Origin: Actinomycetota bacterium
Lineage (GTDB): Bacteria; Actinomycetota; Humimicrobiia; Humimicrobiales; Humimicrobiaceae
Assembly (NCBI GenBank): GCA_026392215.1
Contig: JAPLCN010000144.1
Location: 1-51,010, forward strand
Direction: 5' to 3'
DNA length: 51,010 bases
The notes below the pieces were generated by a model, which did not search any database, was not told the DNA's origin, and saw only the letters and a list, made by a program, of their open reading frames with translations. Of the stretch, positions 1 through 10,165 are shown one piece after another. Numbering within the stretch: position 1 is the stretch's first letter; every line of letters begins with the position of its first letter. A program made the translations under genes and the position numbers.

Positions 1-1250
1 TAAACGAAAAAGAAAAAGAAAAAGTTAAAATCGGAGGCGTTGGATCTAAAGTATTGTTTTACTTTAAGTACCTGCCGTTAAAAATATCTTTTAAGAACTC
101 TCCCGTCCCGGGTACAGACATAAATGAAAAAGATGAATACCCTGGGGTAATAAAGGGACTTAACATCAGGGAAAACAAAATTACAAGTGAAGATCCTGAT
201 ACATATGAAGGCAGCCCAGACAGGCAGAATTTGTTTAAGTTCGCAAACAAAAGCTTTAAATATTTAAGCGGGTTTTATGACGCACAAAAGGATGCAGACA
301 GGAACATAACAAGAAAAATAAAAAATGAAGCTCTTGCCGGTGTTCCTGTTGCAGATAAAAATGATGATATCAATCTGGAAATCATGGTTTTATTTATTAA
401 ACCTTCTGCAATCCTTAAAATTTCACTGGAAGATGAAGAGATTATAAGCCTTGCAGGTAATGATTTAAAGTTTAATAGCGTAAATTCTACGGGGGAAAAT
501 ATCAGCAGCAATATTGAAGCTATAGAAAAAGATGCCGGCGATATTGACAGTAAAATAAGTGATAAAAATAATGATAATAAATCAGCAAATGATTTAACAT
601 TTAAGACAATTAACATAAGGATTCCAAAAGAAAAATTCAACTACTGCCAGGATATAGTAAACAGCTGCGGCAGCATGATAAACAAGTCTTTTTATGCGAG
701 GGAAATTGGTTATGAGAGTTTTGATAAAAATACTTCTGACAAACCTGCCGAAGTTTTTGCTTTGCCGGGCTCAAGCTTTATAATAAAAAAAGAGCTTATA
801 GAAGAAGAAGGGCTTTTTGATGAAAAGTTTTTTACTTATTACGAGGATATTGATTTTTTCTGGAGAGTAAGGCTTAAGGGATGGAGATTTTTTACAGAGC
901 CCAAATCGGTTGCAAGACATTTCCATTGCGGATCAGGCGAGGAGTGGTCATATAGTTTCACTTACCATGTTTTAAGAAACAGGCTTTTAATGATATATAA
1001 ATGCAGCTGGTTCTTAGGCTTTTTAAAAAATTATTTAAGTTTTTGCGCTTCTGCATTTATTAATCTTGTTTATTTGGCTGCAGCTAAAATCAGGGGAAGA
1101 AATTCGGATAGAACAGACATTCCAATCAGACTGAAGATATTTTTTGAATTTTTTGTTTTAATGGTTTCATGTCTTGGAAAAAGAATTAAAATAAGAACAG
1201 GTACCCGTATTTCAGATAAAGAAATTAAAACATGGCAGGAAAATTTTTAA
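1..1250 (+). CDS. Family 2 glycosyltransferase, 5'-truncated by window edge
   Basis: Frame stays open from base 3 (NEKEKEKVKIGGVGSKVLFYF...); C-terminal GT2 features FALPGSSFIIKKELIEEEGLFDEKFFTYYEDIDFFWRVRLKGWRFF. Confidence 0.75.
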   Translation, partial: NEKEKEKVKIGGVGSKVLFYFKYLPLKISFKNSPVPGTDINEKDEYPGVIKGLNIRENKITSEDPDTYEGSPDRQNLFKFANKSFKYLSGFYDAQKDADRNITRKIKNEALAGVPVADKNDDINLEIMVLFIKPSAILKISLEDEEIISLAGNDLKFNSVNSTGENISSNIEAIEKDAGDIDSKISDKNNDNKSANDLTFKTINIRIPKEKFNYCQDIVNSCGSMINKSFYAREIGYESFDKNTSDKPAEVFALPGSSFIIKKELIEEEGLFDEKFFTYYEDIDFFWRVRLKGWRFFTEPKSVARHFHCGSGEEWSYSFTYHVLRNRLLMIYKCSWFLGFLKNYLSFCASAFINLVYLAAAKIRGRNSDRTDIPIRLKIFFEFFVLMVSCLGKRIKIRTGTRISDKEIKTWQENF

Positions 1251-1391
1251 TGACGCTTTTTTGACGATATACCAGCATTATTTGAAGTATAAAGCATATT
1301 TTAGAATTATTTAGTTTTAAAAAATTTCATTGTTTGTCAGCCGATCTAGCTGATAATTTAATAAAGCGTAAATACTTATTAAAGGAACAAG

Positions 1392-3095
1392 TTGATGCTT
1401 AAGATAGGCATTTATGACAGGTATTTAAATACACTTGGCGGCGGGGAAAGGTACAGCTGCAAGATGGCAGAAATCCTTTCAAAAAAAATACCGGCAACGG
1501 TTGATCTGATCACAGATATTTACAGCAACCTGGAAGATGTTTCAAAAAGGCTCAATCTTGATTTAAGCAAAGTCAACCTGAAGATCTTTCCCTTTATTTC
1601 TGAAGATTATGCATCAAAGATAACAGGCAGCTATGATATTTTTATAAATGCCACTTATTTGAGCTCGCTTCCTGCAAGCGCCGGATATAATATTTATCTG
1701 TGTTATTTCCCTACATCTTTCAGCTCGGATTTTAAATTCATACACAGGTTTCTCCTACTGTTCTTCAGGCTGCCTGCAATATGGCTTTTTAAAATTGCAG
1801 ACAAAATGATTGAAAGCTCCAGCTTTATGGAAGTAAAAGAAGGCCTATATGACGTAAAAAGATTTATGTTAAAGAGAGGAAGCTGGAGTTCGGGCAGGGT
1901 TATATTTAAAGTAAAAAACTTCAGTTTAAAAAACATTTATTTCGGCAAATTAAATTTAGGCTTTAAGAATCCCCCCAGTTCTCAAATTAAGGAAATGAAC
2001 GTAACAGTAAAAGTCTTTTCAACAGGCAGGGATGGTTTTGACACTCGTGATGAAAGTGCTGATTTTGAAATGGAAAACGAAGGCAATTTATTTTTTGAAA
2101 AAAAATTCCTGCTGAAAAGTGAGGAAAAAATAAACTTTGAAATTCCTTTAACTGCAGAAAACGGCAACATGATTTTAATAACTTCTGATACATTTATCCC
2201 ATCACAGCTAAGTAAAGTTGTGGTGGATTCAAGAGAGCTTGGAGTAGTCGTATATGATAATAACAGATCAAGTGTTTTAAAAAAAATAATTCTTAAAGTG
2301 TTGGGTTTTATTCCATTATTTCTGGTTACATATCCTTCAAAACTTAAGTTTCTAAGTAGTTATCAGAAAGTTCTTTCCATTTCAAATTACTCACAGTACT
2401 GGGTTAAAAAGTTTTGGAGGAGGGAAAGCACGATTTTATTTCCACCCGTTGACATTGGAAGCTTTTACAGTAAAAAAAAGGAAAAAATAATATTAAGCGT
2501 CGGGAGGTTTTTCCCGGAGCATCACAACAAAAAACAACTTGAACTGGCACGGGTATTTATTGAGCTTTGCAGGCAGCATCCTGAAGAAATGAAGGGTTAC
2601 GAACTTGTGCTTGCAGGAGGTCTTGAAAACAGAAAAACGCATCTGGATTATGTTGATAAAATTAATGAAATTTCAAAAGGCTTCCCAATAAGGATAATGG
2701 CAAATATACCATGGAGTGATCTGGTGGAAATGTTTGCAAAGGCAGAAATTTTCTGGCATGGATCAGGCATAGGCGAAGACGAACAGAAACATCCTGAAAA
2801 ATTTGAGCATTTTGGCATAACTACTGTTGAAGCAATGGCGGCAGGCTGCATTCCGATTGTAATAAACAAGGGCGGACAGAAGGAAATTATAAGCGAAGCA
2901 AAAAACGGATATAAATTTGAAAATTTTAACGAACTTAAAGAAAAGACACTGATGGTTATTAAAAATCCCCAAAAGTTAAATGAGATAAGGGAAAATGCTA
3001 AAAAAGATTCAAGATTGTTTTCAAATGAAGTTTTTGAAAAAAACCTTCTTGAAATAATAAAAATTGTGAGTATGGCATTAAATAAAAACGTCTGA
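1392..3095 (+). CDS. Group 1 (GT4-like) glycosyltransferase with large internal insertion
   Basis: N-term GIYDRYLNTLGGGERY; C-term HFGITTVEAMAAGCIPIVINKGGQKEII typical of GT-B enzymes. Confidence 0.8.
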   Translation: MMLKIGIYDRYLNTLGGGERYSCKMAEILSKKIPATVDLITDIYSNLEDVSKRLNLDLSKVNLKIFPFISEDYASKITGSYDIFINATYLSSLPASAGYNIYLCYFPTSFSSDFKFIHRFLLLFFRLPAIWLFKIADKMIESSSFMEVKEGLYDVKRFMLKRGSWSSGRVIFKVKNFSLKNIYFGKLNLGFKNPPSSQIKEMNVTVKVFSTGRDGFDTRDESADFEMENEGNLFFEKKFLLKSEEKINFEIPLTAENGNMILITSDTFIPSQLSKVVVDSRELGVVVYDNNRSSVLKKIILKVLGFIPLFLVTYPSKLKFLSSYQKVLSISNYSQYWVKKFWRRESTILFPPVDIGSFYSKKKEKIILSVGRFFPEHHNKKQLELARVFIELCRQHPEEMKGYELVLAGGLENRKTHLDYVDKINEISKGFPIRIMANIPWSDLVEMFAKAEIFWHGSGIGEDEQKHPEKFEHFGITTVEAMAAGCIPIVINKGGQKEIISEAKNGYKFENFNELKEKTLMVIKNPQKLNEIRENAKKDSRLFSNEVFEKNLLEIIKIVSMALNKNV

Positions 3096-3135
3096 TATAA
3101 AAAAGTAAAAATTATAAAAAATAAATTACAAATAA

Positions 3136-4125
3136 ATGGCTGATGTCAGTTTTATAATTGTTAATTACAACAGTCTGGCTTATATCAAAGACCTGTTAAA
3201 AAGCTTTGAAATTTTCAACACCAGCCGTCAAGCTCCAGATATTTATTCAAAACCTGATTCTTTAAAATCTGATACATTAAAATTTGAAATAATTATTTTT
3301 GACAATGGCTCTATTGACGGCAGCACGCAGTTTATTGAGAAAGAAGCTGAAATAAATAAAAATATTACATTAATAAAATCCAAATCAAATGTAGGGTTTT
3401 GCAGGGGATCAAATGAAGGCGCAAAAAATGCTGGCGGGAAGTATTTAATTTTTTTAAATCCGGATACAAAAATATTAAGCAGTAACCTGGAAAGTCTGAT
3501 TAATTTTTTTAAAGAAAAAGAAAAAAATGGTGAAAAGGTTGGAGTGTTGGGAGCAAAAACCATAAATATTGATGGGACTTTGCAATACAGCTGCAGATCA
3601 TTTCCTACAATTGCCAGGCAGTTTTTTGAGAGCTATTTTCTTTTTAAAATATTTAAAAAATCCAGACTTTTCGGCTCATATTTCATGACATGGTGGGACC
3701 ATGGAAATACCATGGAAGTTGACTGGGTTTCAGGCTCATTTATGTTTATGAAAAAAGAAATTTTTGATTTAACCGGAGGATTTGATGAAGAATATTTCAT
3801 GTACAGTGAGGATACTGATTTATGCTTGAGGTTAAAAAGAAAAGGATTTAAAAATTATTTTTTTACAGACTATAATATAATGCACCTTGACAGTGCCATA
3901 GCTTCAAGAAGTACGTCAACACGCGAGGTTGGAATCTGGAGAAGCAGGAGGCTTTATTTTAAGAAAAACTACAGCGAACTTTTTGCAAGGATCGTAAGTA
4001 CTATTTATTTTTTTGGGATTTTAAACAGATTGTTCTTATTTATTCTTTTATATATATTTACTCTTAATAAAAGTTCAAGAGAGAAAATAAGGTTATACTT
4101 TAATACATTAAACAATTATACTTAA
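3136..4125 (+). CDS. Family 2 glycosyltransferase (rhamnosyltransferase-like)
   Basis: SFIIVNYNSLAYIKDLL, IIIFDNGSIDGS, FLNPDTK, GGFDEEYFMYSEDTDLCLRLKRKG. Confidence 0.85.
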   Translation: MADVSFIIVNYNSLAYIKDLLKSFEIFNTSRQAPDIYSKPDSLKSDTLKFEIIIFDNGSIDGSTQFIEKEAEINKNITLIKSKSNVGFCRGSNEGAKNAGGKYLIFLNPDTKILSSNLESLINFFKEKEKNGEKVGVLGAKTINIDGTLQYSCRSFPTIARQFFESYFLFKIFKKSRLFGSYFMTWWDHGNTMEVDWVSGSFMFMKKEIFDLTGGFDEEYFMYSEDTDLCLRLKRKGFKNYFFTDYNIMHLDSAIASRSTSTREVGIWRSRRLYFKKNYSELFARIVSTIYFFGILNRLFLFILLYIFTLNKSSREKIRLYFNTLNNYT

Positions 4126-4156
4126 AACATAGAAAGATAGTAAAAGGAATTTTAAA

Positions 4157-5320
4157 TTGCTGCTGCAAAGTCCAAAAGAAAAACGATACGGGTTTATAAA
4201 AAATGTCAGCTTCATTTCTACTGTTTTTAATGAAGAAAAAACAATAGCGGGGTTTTTAAAAAGTTTTTTTGAGCAGGGTTATCTTCCGGAAGAAATGATT
4301 TTTGTTGACGGAGGATCAAAGGACAGGACTGCGGATATTTTAAGAGATTTTTTCTTAAATAAAATAAAAAGTGATTTCGGTCTTAAGTCTTCAGAAAATA
4401 GTAACGATAACTTTAAGTTAAATACTGAAAGCAGCGTAAAACTCATCAACAGTTTTGAGGTAAAGTTTTGCGGGGAAAACAACGAAAACAGCTTTAAATT
4501 ATCAGTTAAATTGCTTCAGAAAAATAATACAGGCATTTCAGAGGGAAGAAACATTGCAATAAGAAATGCCAATTGTGAAATAATATGCGCAAGTGATGCC
4601 GGCTGTGTTTTTGATAAAAACTGGGTTTATGAAATTACAAAATTCATACTCTCAAATATAAAAGCAGAAAATAATGAAAACACTGCCATGGTTTATGATG
4701 TTGCCGGCGGCTACAGCCGGCCGATTGCTATCTCCTTTATGGAAAAAATTCTGTCAATGTGCATAATGCCACAGTTAAAAGAAATAAAACCTAAAAAGTT
4801 TATGCCTTCTTCAAGAAATATAAGCTTCAGGAAATCAGCATGGGAGAAAGCCGGATGTTATCCTGAAAACCTGGATTACGGCGAAGATATGAAGTTTAAT
4901 TTTAATTTGAAAAATGAAGGATATAATATCAGGTTTAATCCGGATGCAGTTGTATTCTGGAGAATGCGCGAAAATATTATTCTGGTTTTTAAACAGTTTT
5001 TCAGATATGCAAAAGGAGATGCAAAAGGGGGAATGTATCCTTGCAGGCATCTTATCAGGTTTTTATCAGTTTTTGATTTTGCTGTTGTTCTGGTAATTTC
5101 AATAATTTTCAGCCCATGGTTTCTATTACTTTACGTTCCTTTTTTTGCAGCGTATGTTTTTAAGCCATTTTCAAGGGTAAATATCACCTTTAAGCATCAA
5201 AAAAACAGCATTGACAGATTTTTTGTAAAAATTGCTGCTCTCTTTTTTGCCCCGGCAATGCTTATTTATATAGATATTGCCAAAATGGCAGGCTATATAT
5301 TTGGTCTTGTAAAAAGATAA
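4157..5320 (+). CDS. Family 2 glycosyltransferase with C-terminal hydrophobic segments
   Basis: FISTVFNEEKTIAGFLKSF, FVDGGSKDRT, NTGISEGRNIAI, CASDAG. Confidence 0.8.
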   Translation: MLLQSPKEKRYGFIKNVSFISTVFNEEKTIAGFLKSFFEQGYLPEEMIFVDGGSKDRTADILRDFFLNKIKSDFGLKSSENSNDNFKLNTESSVKLINSFEVKFCGENNENSFKLSVKLLQKNNTGISEGRNIAIRNANCEIICASDAGCVFDKNWVYEITKFILSNIKAENNENTAMVYDVAGGYSRPIAISFMEKILSMCIMPQLKEIKPKKFMPSSRNISFRKSAWEKAGCYPENLDYGEDMKFNFNLKNEGYNIRFNPDAVVFWRMRENIILVFKQFFRYAKGDAKGGMYPCRHLIRFLSVFDFAVVLVISIIFSPWFLLLYVPFFAAYVFKPFSRVNITFKHQKNSIDRFFVKIAALFFAPAMLIYIDIAKMAGYIFGLVKR

Positions 5321-5586
5321 ATATTGTGTTAAGAATAAAATAAAGTAATATAATAATTGTTTAAATTATTTGCTGCAAATAAATTTTAATATTTACTTAT
5401 ATTATTTGTTGCATTTATTATAAATTAGTATTAATATTTTAGTTAATAAAAATTTTGTTATAATAATAATATATTTTTAAGATTTTTTGTTGTATTGTTT
5501 TATTTCAATATAAAAAATATTATTAAATTTTTATTAATATTTAGTTAACCATTTGTAATTAATATTTATTTTTAAAGGGGGATAAA

Positions 5587-5814
5587 ATGGAAAATAACGA
5601 AAAAATATCTGATATTGTTCTTAGGATAGACACTAATGATTTGAGGATTAATTTAACAAAATATTTAACCGAAAATCTGGGTGATACTATTTATATTACC
5701 AGATATAACAAACTTGTTGCAGAGCTAAGAGTTTATAATGAAGAAATAAAGAGAAAAACTGAACTAAGGCTTGCTAAGAAAATGGTTGAAGATGCTGAAA
5801 GAGAAAAAAAATAA
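5587..5814 (+). CDS. Small Phd/YefM-like antitoxin-type protein
   Basis: 75 aa, RINLTKYLTENLGDTIYITRYNKLVAELRVY; strong RBS AAAGGGGG upstream. Confidence 0.5.
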   Translation: MENNEKISDIVLRIDTNDLRINLTKYLTENLGDTIYITRYNKLVAELRVYNEEIKRKTELRLAKKMVEDAEREKK

Positions 5815-5854
5815 GACATTTATCAGCTTTTTATCGGTGATTTATTATTTATTT

Positions 5855-6787
5855 TTAAATATTTGCACAGCAGGTTTCTTCAAATCTAAATGGTATCTTA
5901 TTTGAAATCACATAATTTATAGACTCGCTTGCAGGAAAAGCAATAACATTGATTCCAACATTTAAGAGGTCAATTTCCAATTGGCCTCTTTTGTTTGTCA
6001 TGGGTTTTGCACATCCGAATGTAATAGGAACGCCCGGCATCAGATTTCTTGCAAATGATATGAGGGTTACTATTTCTTTTTCATAAGTACCTTTGCTTTT
6101 TAAAAAATCAGTTTTCATATCTGCAAGGTTTATTTCTTTTGTGAGTTTTTTTAATACAACAAATACAAGACTGTCCACTCCAATTTTTGAAACCAGGCGA
6201 ACTGCATCATATTCACTTTCAATTTTTCCATGATCAAGCCCTATTATTATATGAGGAGCGATTTTGTTTCCTGCTTTTTTCAGGTTTTCAAGAGTCACGA
6301 AGTAATCCTGGGGAGAAGCATGGGGAAGATTGTAAACCGTTTTAATTGCGTTGCTGCTGGAAATAACATTAGCAAGCACTCCGTCAATGCCGCTATCTTT
6401 TATTTCTGCAGCTTCGGTAAAGTCAACAAAACCGGCATGTGCGTAAATTTTAAGGTAAGGGTAATTGCTTTTTATTTTTTTAAGAGTGCCCAGGTAATCT
6501 CTTAGAGGAAGTTTGCCATTTTTATCAAAGCCCCCGCTGATTAAGAAACCTTTAAGTTTTCCGGTCTTTAACTTACCATATATAAAATTTTCCAGCATGG
6601 CGGAGCTTGTTAAGAAATCCATGCCCTTGAGCAGATGGGTTTTGCAATGAGGACAGTTTAACTCGCACTTTTCCCCTGTAATGCTTATATTAAGGAAGCT
6701 GCCCAATGTATTTTTATAATAATCGCTTATAAAAGTCTTGGAGCCAGGGACTGCAAAAATTATTTCCTTTTTTAAATGCTTTTCCAC
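5855..6787 (-). CDS. Radical SAM protein, candidate lipoyl synthase component (LipS1/LipS2 type)
   Basis: ITGEKCELNCPHCKTHLLKGM (CX3CX2C); co-located with a second radical SAM gene and a lipoate ligase. Confidence 0.65.
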   Translation of the reverse strand: MEKHLKKEIIFAVPGSKTFISDYYKNTLGSFLNISITGEKCELNCPHCKTHLLKGMDFLTSSAMLENFIYGKLKTGKLKGFLISGGFDKNGKLPLRDYLGTLKKIKSNYPYLKIYAHAGFVDFTEAAEIKDSGIDGVLANVISSSNAIKTVYNLPHASPQDYFVTLENLKKAGNKIAPHIIIGLDHGKIESEYDAVRLVSKIGVDSLVFVVLKKLTKEINLADMKTDFLKSKGTYEKEIVTLISFARNLMPGVPITFGCAKPMTNKRGQLEIDLLNVGINVIAFPASESINYVISNKIPFRFEETCCANI

Positions 6788-6960
6788 TCTTTTTTATGCT
6801 GGAAGATTTCAGTTTAATATTATTAAAAAATAAAGCCGCTTTTTTTTATTTCTTTCGCACTTTTTAGCAAAACTTTAGATTAAATCCCAATTTTTACGGC
6901 ACTACATTTTGTATTTTTTTATTATACACGGAGTTACTCGTCTTTTAATATCCGGCATTT

Positions 6961-8013
6961 TTAATTCTTTATTTCAAACAACAATTTTATTTGCTGCCTT
7001 ATAAGCTCTTTTTCATCTTCACCTGGCATATACGGATAATTTCTGAATGTTTCCGAAGGCCTTTCATTAGCAAGAGGCCTGTTGCACGCAGCAATATTCT
7101 TATCTTTGCCCATACACCCCGATGTCATAAAGGCAAAACCTTCCTTTATTATTTCCTCAATATCATAATCAAAACCAGAAACGACGTCATTTTCATCAAA
7201 CCTTATTTTATCCATACTTAAATTCTTTTCATTAATCAGATACCGGGCAATCTGAATTTTCCGGTACTTTAAAAGCTCCGGGGGATTTAACTTTTCAAGT
7301 GCGCTGAAAGCTTCAGGATAAAAGGAAAACAAATGTGTTTTTGCTCCACTATGATGGGCTTTATAAATTGTTTCAACCATTTCTTTTTCGGTTTCACCAA
7401 GCCCTGTTATCAGATGGATTCCAACGTTGTATCTTCCGAAAACCTCGACAGCTAAGTCAAGCACCTGCCAGTATTTTTCCCATTTATGCGGGCCTCTGAC
7501 TCCCTCTCCCCTGAATTTTTTAAAAAGTTCTTCAGTTGCAGCATCAATTGCTATTCCTGCCATGTCCGCCCCTGCATTTTTTAATTCTGACAGCTGATCT
7601 TTACTGTATATTAATGTGGGGGTAAGAAGAACGCTTACAGGGTGCGGCAAATTTTCTCTTATTTTTTTTATAATTGTAAGGCAGTCATTAACGGCATTTG
7701 AATTGGTTACCATTGAAACGCAAATGCGCTCAAAACATCCGGCATTTACTACGGTTCTTTTAATAATTTCATCAAGAAGATATATGGGCCATTTAACCCT
7801 GATAAAAGTTCTCACTTTTTTCTTTACGGAGCCATTTGACTGATCCTGCTGGCTTGACAAACCGCAATAAGCACATCTTCCAATGCATTTTTTATCATAA
7901 ACAAGGAGAAGGTTCAGGCCTGTAAGTTTTACTTTTTCCTTAAAACTTCCGGATTCAAGCCCTAAAGTTATTGCTGCTGCAAGGCTTGTCTGAATATATT
8001 TCGGGCTGTTCAT
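6961..8013 (-). CDS. Radical SAM protein, biotin/lipoyl synthase-like, candidate LipS1/LipS2 partner
   Basis: YDKKCIGRCAYCGLSS (CX3CX2C); HLITGLGETEKEMVETIYKAHHSGAKTHLFSFYPE. Confidence 0.65.
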   Translation of the reverse strand: MNSPKYIQTSLAAAITLGLESGSFKEKVKLTGLNLLLVYDKKCIGRCAYCGLSSQQDQSNGSVKKKVRTFIRVKWPIYLLDEIIKRTVVNAGCFERICVSMVTNSNAVNDCLTIIKKIRENLPHPVSVLLTPTLIYSKDQLSELKNAGADMAGIAIDAATEELFKKFRGEGVRGPHKWEKYWQVLDLAVEVFGRYNVGIHLITGLGETEKEMVETIYKAHHSGAKTHLFSFYPEAFSALEKLNPPELLKYRKIQIARYLINEKNLSMDKIRFDENDVVSGFDYDIEEIIKEGFAFMTSGCMGKDKNIAACNRPLANERPSETFRNYPYMPGEDEKELIRQQIKLLFEIKN

Positions 8014-8137
8014 ATTTTTATTGTTCTTGATTTAATCAATTTCATTCAATAATATTAGTAATAGAAATAATACATATATTTAAAATCGGCAATAATTATA
8101 ACAAGTCAGGAATTAAAATACTTAAAAATGATAAAAA

Positions 8138-8422
8138 ATGAAAAATCTTTCAGAAATTAAAGAAATATTGTCTGAGCACAAGGCAGATATCAAAATAAAA
8201 TATAATATTAAAGAGATTAGTATATTCGGTTCTTACGTGAAAAAAAAACAAAAAAGGACTAGCGATGTCGATATTTTAGTGGACTTTGAAAAACCGGTTA
8301 GCCTTCTTCAGATTGTTTCGCTTGAGAATTATCTTACTGACATCCTCGGCGTTAAAGCTGATGTTGTTCCAAAAAAGAATATAAGGAAAGAATTAAAAGA
8401 ATCCATTTTAAGGTTTTGTTAG
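8138..8422 (+). CDS. MNT-type nucleotidyltransferase domain protein
   Basis: ISIFGSYVKKKQKRTSDVDILVDFEKP; no HepT-like partner seen next to it. Confidence 0.75.
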   Translation: MKNLSEIKEILSEHKADIKIKYNIKEISIFGSYVKKKQKRTSDVDILVDFEKPVSLLQIVSLENYLTDILGVKADVVPKKNIRKELKESILRFC

Positions 8423-8605
8423 AAATAGAAAAAAATTTTTTATAATTATTTTTTACAATAGCTTAGTTTAGCGAAATAATTATTCTTAACAAAATTCCAG
8501 TACCGAAAATCCAGGATTACTTATCCTTTGCCAGTTTATTTTTGCTTGTCAAAAATCATGCTGCTTATGATAATAACAGCATTAAATAAAAGGGAATGGG
8601 TAAAT

Positions 8606-10165
8606 TTGGAAAAAGACAGAATTTTTAGAGTGATAGATACCGGAGAGCTTAGTGCTGCAGAGAACATGGCTCTTGACAGCATAATTCTTGAACTACGGGA
8701 AGAAAAGATTGTGCCTAATACTATAAGGTTTTTAAGCTTTAATCCTCATAGTGCACTTATCGGGCAGTTTCAAACTGTTGCAAAGGAGATACGGACTGAT
8801 TTTTGCAGGGAAAACGGAATTGATGTTAATAGAAGAATAACCGGCGGAGGCGCATTATACTGGGATACAAAAGATGTAGGCTGGGAAATTTTTGCAGCAA
8901 GGGAAGGAATTTTTAAAGTTAAAAATATAGAAAATTTTTATAAGATGTTCTGTAATGCAGCTTCAGACGGAATAAACAGGCTTGGAATAAATTCAAGCTT
9001 CAGACCCAGAAATGATATAGAAGTTGGGGGAAGAAAAATTTCCGGTTCAGGTGGAACTTCAATAAGTGAAGCATTCATGTTCCAGGGTACTTTACTGGTT
9101 GATTTAAATATTGAAATGATGCTTAGAGCTTTAAGGATACCGGTTGAAAAATTAAAATACAAGGAAGTCAATTCTTTAAGGGACAGAATCACCTGGCTTT
9201 CAAGAGAACTTGGATACTGCCCTTCAAGGAAAGAAATAATTGAAAAAATGCTGGAAGGATTTGCAGGCTCATTGGGATTTGATTTTTATTGGGGAGAGCT
9301 TTCAGATATTGAAAAGAAAAAGCTTGCAAAAAAACTGCCATATTTCAAGAGCAAGCTTTATGTAAATAAGATTAAGGATAAAAAAAGTTATTATTTTTTA
9401 ACTTCATTTTCCAGATCCCATAAGAAAGTAATAAAGTGCAGCGCCAATATGGATATAAAGAGGAAAGTAATAAGAAGCCTTTATTTCAGCGGTGACTACT
9501 TTCTTTATCCGGGAAGGGTTTTAAATGATATGGAGGCAAGGCTGAAAAATATCCCGGCAGACAAGGATATTTTTAAAAAAGAAATACACAATTTTTTTAA
9601 AAGCTATCCTGTTAAAATTGAAGGAATCAGTGAAAGAGATATTTCTGAAGTCGTAAATATCTGCATTGATAAGATCGGTTTTAAAAAATACAGGATACCC
9701 CTTAAATATTTTAATGATATTTACCTGATAAAAAGTGAATTTTCTGATAAGGACAGGATTGAAGTATTTCTGCTGCCATATTGTTCAAAATTGCCTGAAT
9801 GCAGGTTCAGAAAGAAAAATGGCTGCAGCATTTGCGGAAAGTGCTCAACCGGAAATGCAATAGACATTGCTAAAAAGTATAATATAAAAACCAAAACCAT
9901 ATTAAGTTATGGAAATTTAAAAGATACATTGCGTGAGCTAAAAAAAAGCGGTGTAAAATATTTTGGCGGAAGCTGCTGTGAAGCATTTTATATCAAGCAC
10001 AAGGATGATTTTGACAGGATAGGACTGGGCGGCATATTGTTAAATATTGAAAACAAAACCTGCTATGATCTGGGAAGGGAAGCCGTTGCCCATGAAGGCA
10101 AATTTGAAGGCTTCACTGACCTTAAGCTTGATTTGCTTGAAAGAGTATTTAAAATATTAACCTGA
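8606..10165 (+). CDS. Lipoate-protein ligase LplA-LplB-like fusion with C-terminal DUF116-like domain
   Basis: Ligase motif INRRITGGGALYWD / GRKISGSGGT; LplB-like GDYFLYPGRVLNDMEARLKNIP; C-term LPYCSKLPECRFRKKNGCSICGKCSTGNAIDIAKKY. TTG start at 8606 preferred to 8528 (RBS AGGGAATGGG). Confidence 0.75.
   Translation: MEKDRIFRVIDTGELSAAENMALDSIILELREEKIVPNTIRFLSFNPHSALIGQFQTVAKEIRTDFCRENGIDVNRRITGGGALYWDTKDVGWEIFAAREGIFKVKNIENFYKMFCNAASDGINRLGINSSFRPRNDIEVGGRKISGSGGTSISEAFMFQGTLLVDLNIEMMLRALRIPVEKLKYKEVNSLRDRITWLSRELGYCPSRKEIIEKMLEGFAGSLGFDFYWGELSDIEKKKLAKKLPYFKSKLYVNKIKDKKSYYFLTSFSRSHKKVIKCSANMDIKRKVIRSLYFSGDYFLYPGRVLNDMEARLKNIPADKDIFKKEIHNFFKSYPVKIEGISERDISEVVNICIDKIGFKKYRIPLKYFNDIYLIKSEFSDKDRIEVFLLPYCSKLPECRFRKKNGCSICGKCSTGNAIDIAKKYNIKTKTILSYGNLKDTLRELKKSGVKYFGGSCCEAFYIKHKDDFDRIGLGGILLNIENKTCYDLGREAVAHEGKFEGFTDLKLDLLERVFKILT

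Noticed and set aside
59-640. Minus-strand ORFs within the first glycosyltransferase and similar shadow ORFs throughout
   Set aside because: Opposite-strand frames in AT-rich genes with hydrophobic low-complexity translations; no RBS or domain support.
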